In this document: positions 57,043-64,000 of the stretch, in pieces
Position numbering within the stretch: the stretch's first letter is position 1
How the letters are laid out: each line of letters begins with the position of its first letter
Origin: Cristatella mucedo
Lineage: Eukaryota > Bryozoa > Phylactolaemata > Cristatellidae
DNA: 64,000 nt
NCBI GenBank assembly: GCA_009760855.2
Contig: WPIO01000013.1
Span: forward strand, 4,142,501-4,206,500
Direction: 5' to 3'
Made by a program: the position numbers and the translations under genes
Notes under the pieces: model-generated
Databases searched by the model: none
Told to the model about the DNA's origin: nothing
What the model saw: only the letters and a program-made list of their open reading frames with translations

Positions 57043-57859
57043 ACCGACCGAGGCGCCCGCTCGAGGCTCCAGTTTCATCCACGTCCAGGCGCCCATCAGC
57101 CCTACAGCCAACGACGGTCGAATGACTGGACGACCTGTCTCTCCTGGCCCGCAGGCATCAGCTGCCGAAGAGAGGAAAAAGGGTGGGAGAAATAGCGACG
57201 TGGCACGGCGGCAGAACGTGCGTGGCGGCAGAACGTGCGCAAGCCCGTGTAACGCACGACTGACCGATGACAGCAGTGTCGGGATTCCCACCTGGGCTGC
57301 CACCACGCCCCCTATCACCTACCGCAAGCCCACCTAAAACCACCCGGCTCGAAAGAGACGGTGACCCCAAGCGTGCGTTTCTGCCTTAGCATGAGTGCAG
57401 CTCGAATGAATCCGTTGATGGGCCCCACGCGACCAGAGCTAGGTAAGGGGGGCCTGTTGAAGGTGAAGGACTCGGGCACGTGACCCCTTCGGTTAGGTCT
57501 CTTCGGGTTATATGGGGAGCAACAGCGAAAGTGCCCCACCTCGTAGTTCCCTTTTCATTTTGTTCCCATGCTGTCACCCGTTTTCTGCCGGCCCTCTCTA
57601 TCAATTATAACTGCCGTGCAAGTCGTTTTGCTTCACCCGTGCATTGATGGAAGAATTTAGATTTTCCTGACAGTTTATTACTGCTATTTATTTATTCAAT
57701 CAGCTCCTGGTGGTAGCCACTAGCTGGGGGGTCGGCGTCATCAGCAGCACTTAGTTCTCCCATTTTTCTGTAGCTCTTTTTACATTTTACTTTGATGGCA
57801 ACCCTCTGTGACTTGTCTTGTGTCTCCAGTTGGTGAGTATGCACATGCATGCGTTCGCC

Positions 57860-57863
<4 letters not shown>

Positions 57864-57905
<42 letters not shown>
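57864..57905. repeat. (CA)n microsatellite
   Basis: About 20 CA units. Confidence 0.95.
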
Positions 57906-57906
<1 letters not shown>

Positions 57907-58109
57907 ACGCATGTACACGAATGAGCGCGCACATGCAAAAGGCGGACACGCCTGTTCGATATGCTTCATCGAGCTGAAGATATCTGCGTGTGCTCACTTG
58001 GGTGTCGTGGCGAGTCGAGTTGCTCAGATGTTCTCTCTGCTGCGGTTTCCTGCGTCGGCACATACTTTCAGTTGCCTCATTTTTTGAACTTTTGCCACCC
58101 TGCTTGTAG

Positions 58110-58434
58110 CAGCACCAGCAGCTGCGGCATCGCTACTGACAGTCTCGGGGCTGGTAGCAGCAGCAGCAGCAGCTATCGCTGCGATGTCGGCACCGTCGCG
58201 AGCACCTCGGCCGCGATGTCAAATGGCAGCAGCGGGCCATCCCGGCAGCTCGCGGCGACCCTGCAGGGCGGCCTCGGGCCGCCGCTGCCGCCGACGATGC
58301 ACCGGCCACCTGCTGACGTCGGCGCTCGATGGAAGAGCGTCGAGAGCTTCCTCGACCCCGACGCCGACCGCAGCCGAGGCGTGCCGCTGCCGACCGCAGG
58401 CGCCGCCGCTGCTCGTGCCGCCTCCAGGCCGCAG
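58110..58434 (+). CDS. FAM204A-like gene, exon with RWKSVESFLDPD motif
   Basis: The acceptor is CTGCTTGTAG|CAGC and the donor is CCGCAG|GTGAGC, entering in phase 2 and leaving in phase 0. The first part is a Ser/Gly/Ala-rich linker with a (AGC)6 serine run. Then comes ARWKSVESFLDPDADRSRGV, which aligns with the 'QWKELTQYFGVNDRF' region of vertebrate FAM204A. The 3' part (AGAAAARAASRPQ) is low-complexity. The third codon position is G/C-rich. The exact acceptor is uncertain, because CAGCAG gives an alternative three bases downstream. Confidence 0.6.
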
Positions 58435-59363
58435 GTGAGCGCCCACGTGCTGAGTGAATGCGCGATGCCGTGCCGATGCCGGTGACATGGGGGCGGCACT
58501 CGCGCCGGCGCTCGTGCGAGTCGGTGGGCACGTTCGCATGCACGCTCGTGGTTCACCGGATGGGACCTTTGCTCGGCTTGTGAGCGGCGCAAGCAGCGAG
58601 AGCGAAACTTCGGCTAACTCATTCTCGTCGTACGGTTTGTTGCTCGTGCGTTTTCCAGTTATTTTATCTGCATTTTTTCGTTTCATGTTTGCTCATTCTT
58701 GTACTACCCCCACCCCACCCCACCCCCTACCGGTTTCCATGCTAGCATAGCAAGTTCCAAATCCGGTAAGCAGGCCAGATACGTACTGCACCTTCGAAAT
58801 AACTTTGAGTGCCTTGAGGAATGAGGAGTTTGCGCACGAAGACCTGCTTTGGTAATGAGCTACCGAGCTCTGAAGCACGCTCGGGGACCGCCGCCATGGC
58901 GACTTAGCCCAGCTGGGCCCAGCGGGGCTCGGCGACCCAGGTTGTGTGTGCAAGTCGTGTAGCAGGCAATTCTTTATTGCCCACTGCAAGTGGAAGTGGC
59001 GCAGGCTCTGATGATGCTACTATATAAGTGCAGCCTGTAGCATAAGCTAATCTTTACTTGGCTTTTATTAAACAATATCTTATTTTGCAAACTGCTGACC
59101 GTTCCGTGAACGTGCAGCATGCGTCTGACCCGACAACTGAAGCCCAGGCCGGCAGAGCAGCTATGCTGGTTGGAGCATAGCCGTTTGTTTGGCCACCATG
59201 CAAAGGCCGTCAGATGTTTGCTTTCCATCTAATCGGGTGCTAAATCAGAAGCCGGCAGTGTGAAGCATGCGGCAGCAGAGCTGTGGATTAGTAATGAGAA
59301 TAATATAAAACTTGTATAGCACCGGAAAAGAGCCAAACCCTTCATTCTTCCCATTCAGATGCC

Positions 59364-59427
59364 CTACTTGCCTGTATGCTCTACTTGCCTGTATGCTCTA
59401 CTTGCCTGTATGCTCTACTTGCCTGTA
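59364..59427. repeat. 17-bp minisatellite (x3.8)
   Basis: Four near-perfect units of CTACTTGCCTGTATGCT. Confidence 0.96.
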
Positions 59428-59959
59428 CCGGTGTAATCGTCCAGCAGATGCTGCAGGTGCAGCAGAAGTATTCGCTGGCAGCCGATCGTAGCAGAAAGCC
59501 TAATTAATAATTGCTGCTTGGAACCCCATTTGCAATTATAGACATGTAAAATCGATCTTGCTGTGCACGGGAGTCGGCTTGAGCAAGCACGTGGAAGCCG
59601 AGCTCCAACTAAAGATTAGTCTCACTGGCTGCTGCATCGTCAGAGCATCACAGGATTGGTCCAGGCACCGGGAGGATTCGGGATCTGTCTTCCCTCGAGG
59701 AGAAATTCTATTTTATTTGTCACCCAGTCCCACGGCAGACGGCCTCCGGTTGCTCGCTGTTTGGAAATTCTTCCTAAGCAGTTTACACCTATAGTATGCC
59801 TGAAAAGAAGCATGTCGATTGGTCAGTGATGGGTTGCGCAATTTTAGCATGCATAAGCATGCAAAGGACAATTTTCAGGGACCGAGCAACGGCTGCGAGG
59901 ATTTTTTAGCTCCGTTTTAAATGACATCAAGTCAGGGAATGTCGTGATGTCAATCGGTA

Positions 59960-61215
59960 GTGAGCCTCGACACTTCGAGAGCCCGCGAAATGCCAGCACG
60001 GTCGCCTAAGGATTTGAGGTTAGTTCGAGGCACAGCTAAAGAAGACTTGAGTCAGAAGAGAGGGGAAGTTTAATGCAAAACCAGATTGGGATGTATTTTA
60101 ATATTTATTTGGTCAGAGCAAGAGAATGAAGGGACCTGAAAGTGATTGACAGGACCTTGAAGTTGATGCTCTGCTTGTGGGAAGCCAGTGCAGGTCGGCA
60201 AGAAGTGGCATAACGTCGCGGTTCGACGTTCACAATAGACACATTGGCTGCAGAGTTTTTCACTAAATGTAAGCACAATAGTGCTCTGGCAGAAGGCCTG
60301 CAATTTTTGAATTACAAAAGTTCTTACGGAATGTCACAAATGCATGCAGTAGCATGGCTGTGGCATCCTTATCTAAGGAGGCCCGAATTTTCGCAACTTC
60401 GTATACCTGAAGAAAGCAGAGTGTGAAGCAAAAGTGGTCTTTAGTGAACGAGGATCTCGGAACAAGTCACGAAGAGGCCAAAGGAGGTATGTTGGCTGAG
60501 CCCATTTAGAGGTTTAAGGCCTTCCAATTGCTGAAAAACATTTGGTTTGCCCGACTAATAAATTGCATTTATTGTAATTCAAATTGAGTTTTCTGCCTTT
60601 TCTAGTGCTAATGTCAGTAATACACGTTGCAAGAGAGTTGAGACAGTTCGAGATGCTGGATGCAATGATGTATCAAAGCACTAGCGTAGCTGTGTGCCAT
60701 CCATATAAAAAATAATGCTTTGGCAGTGCTTTGCGATTACATTTGCCAGAGGCAGAATATTAATTGTGAAAATAATTTGGCCAAGGGTAGGTCCCTGGGA
60801 TACCTCATACTTTTATGGGTCACCTCATGACCTAAGGTCATTCATACATGCTCTGAATTCTTGCACAGCGATGGGATCTGAACCTTTGTCGTGCAGTGCC
60901 ATCGAAACCAAGGCAAGACGGCTAGCACTCAAAAAGGGCTTGGTGATCAATGATGTCAAAAGCTATTAAGATACCCGGCAGTACTAGCAAAGAGAGATTC
61001 TGCTTAATTAAGTCGGCATTCCTGAGAAGGTCGTCATACGCTCCCAGCAGTTCTGACTTTGTGGTGCCATTTTCGCTAACGCCTGACTGGAACTTACTTG
61101 CTAGGTTTGATGTTTTGATAAATGAGTTTAACTGGTCTGACACAATTCGTTCCGGTGACTTTGATAGGGACGGTAACTGGGAGACTTGGTGGAAGTTGCT
61201 TAAATTTTCCTAATC
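59960..61215 (-). mobile_element. L2/CR1-type LINE, antisense, including RT core
   Basis: The minus-strand frame 60922-61143 reads FQSGVSENGTTKSELLGAYD DLLRNADL... then LLVLPGILIAFDIIDHQALF, a degraded RT motif A region. The same element continues to lower coordinates with relics of the thumb region (60100-60560: text equivalent to LHWLP.KQ.INFKVL and TKLVHAF). It may extend to higher coordinates, to about 62100. No tail is seen at its 3' end. Confidence 0.82.
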
Positions 61216-63335
<2,120 letters not shown>

Positions 63336-63605
63336 CTCTCTATCTATCTCTCTCCACGTAAAGCGGTCGTCCCGCCGAAGATGCTCGCACGCCCAGCGAC
63401 CGGGAGTGGCATGAATGCACTGTTGAAAGGTGTTGCACCAAGCTCGATGCCTCGAGCCGTGATGTCCACGTGCGCGTCATTGCTGTGCTGATCCCGAGCG
63501 CATCGATGGCGTTCTCCACCGCTGCCGACGACCTGCAGCTCCGTCGCTGAGCGCGACCTCCCGCCGAGAGCTGCCGCTGCACTCGCTCGTTCGTTGTGCT
63601 CGCAG

Positions 63606-63695
63606 AGCGGCCTCGAGGAGCGCATCGAGGAGGCGATCGCTGCAAAGAACTACGCCGAGGCTGAGGAGCTGAGCGATCGCCTGTGCGTGCGACAG
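63606..63695 (+). CDS. FAM204A-like gene, exon with conserved EAEELSDRL helix
   Basis: A 90-nt, phase 0/0 exon reads SGLEERIEEAIAAKNYAEAE and then ELSDRLCVRQ. The acceptor is TTGTGCTCGCAG| and the donor is CGACAG|GTCAGA. The start SGLE.RI..A and the AEELS..L..R pattern match the most conserved part of vertebrate FAM204A as I recall it. In that protein, the R is followed by a segment absent here, which should lie in a further exon beyond the window. The function of the family is not established. Confidence 0.68.
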
Positions 63696-63809
63696 GTCAG
63701 AGCCGCTGCTACCGCAGCCGACGCACTTGGCCTTAGCGCTTCTGCTGCTGCCACCGTGCCAGTGGCAGCTGGTTCGTTCAGCTTTTTTTGTATGTAACAT
63801 TTACTATGT

Positions 63810-64000
63810 TTTGGAGCCATCTTTTGCCTCTCTCTCCCTTCATCCCACCCTCTCTTCTTTGCTGTCTTTGACCGTGTCCCATCTCTGTATGTCCTTGTCC
63901 TTGTCTCTCAATGTCTTTCTCTCTCTTCCTTACTCTTCCTCTCTGTCTCTCAGTCTCTCATCCTCTGTCTGTCTGTCTCTCATCCTCTGTCTGTCTCTCT
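63810..64000. repeat. CT/TGTCT-rich tract at window edge
   Basis: Pyrimidine-rich sequence with CTGTCTGT repeats running off the right edge. Confidence 0.85.

Larger units (their letters stand above)
54346..58109 (+). other. Inferred intron of the FAM204A-like gene
   Basis: CpG- and CTG-rich DNA with a LINE-tail relic, the 56306-56359 palindrome and a poly-C tract. Several long open frames (54697-55089, 56081-56542, 56888-57337) come from GC-rich low-complexity sequence and lack motifs. Confidence 0.4.

Noticed and set aside
56081-57337. Long ORFs on both strands in the CpG-rich region
   Set aside because: Open on both strands because of GC-rich, CTG-rich and poly-C sequence; no conserved motif.

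Overview
The window is nuclear DNA of a metazoan, most likely a non-vertebrate. The evidence is spliced genes with GT-AG introns and metazoan-type proteins, decayed L2/CR1-type LINEs, tRNA-headed SINEs, Tc1, pogo/Tigger-like and hAT DNA transposons, and many long microsatellites ((CT)n, (CA)n, (AT)n). I cannot name the phylum from sequence alone.

Two host genes can be supported. The first is a complete MTR4 (MTREX/SKIV2L2) exosome RNA helicase on the minus strand. It has three coding exons (15763-15534, 15353-14554, 12406-10329) with matching splice phases and a 1,035-residue product carrying all helicase motifs. The second is a plus-strand gene resembling the small vertebrate protein FAM204A. 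It is seen as four phase-compatible exons spread over about 29 kb (34549-34642, 54153-54345, 58110-58434, 63606-63695), and it continues past the right edge.

The rest is mostly repeats. Positions 1-9100 hold a 10-bp minisatellite, a TIR-like flanked ORF remnant (1762-2677), LINE pieces, a GC-rich stretch of bacterial appearance (about 6560-7645) and a broken unidentified ORF (8230-9114). From 16 to 33 kb there is a dense repeat graveyard: 3'-truncated LINEs that share a conserved hairpin tail, tRNA-derived SINEs, a pogo/Tigger-like MITE, a degenerate CCCTAAA (telomere-like) block inside a LINE, and a 190-bp SPIN/URR1-type hAT element abutting a SINE. From 34 to 64 kb lie the long introns of the FAM204A-like gene. 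They contain microsatellites, LINE tails, a Tc1 transposase fossil (49470-50545), a perfect 26-bp-arm palindrome (56306-56359) and an antisense LINE (about 59960-61215).

The most notable items are the SPIN-like element (a family known for horizontal transfer across animals), the shared LINE/SINE 3' hairpin with compensatory changes, the telomere-like block, and the bacterial-looking segment. No CRISPR array, rRNA gene or convincing functional tRNA gene was seen.
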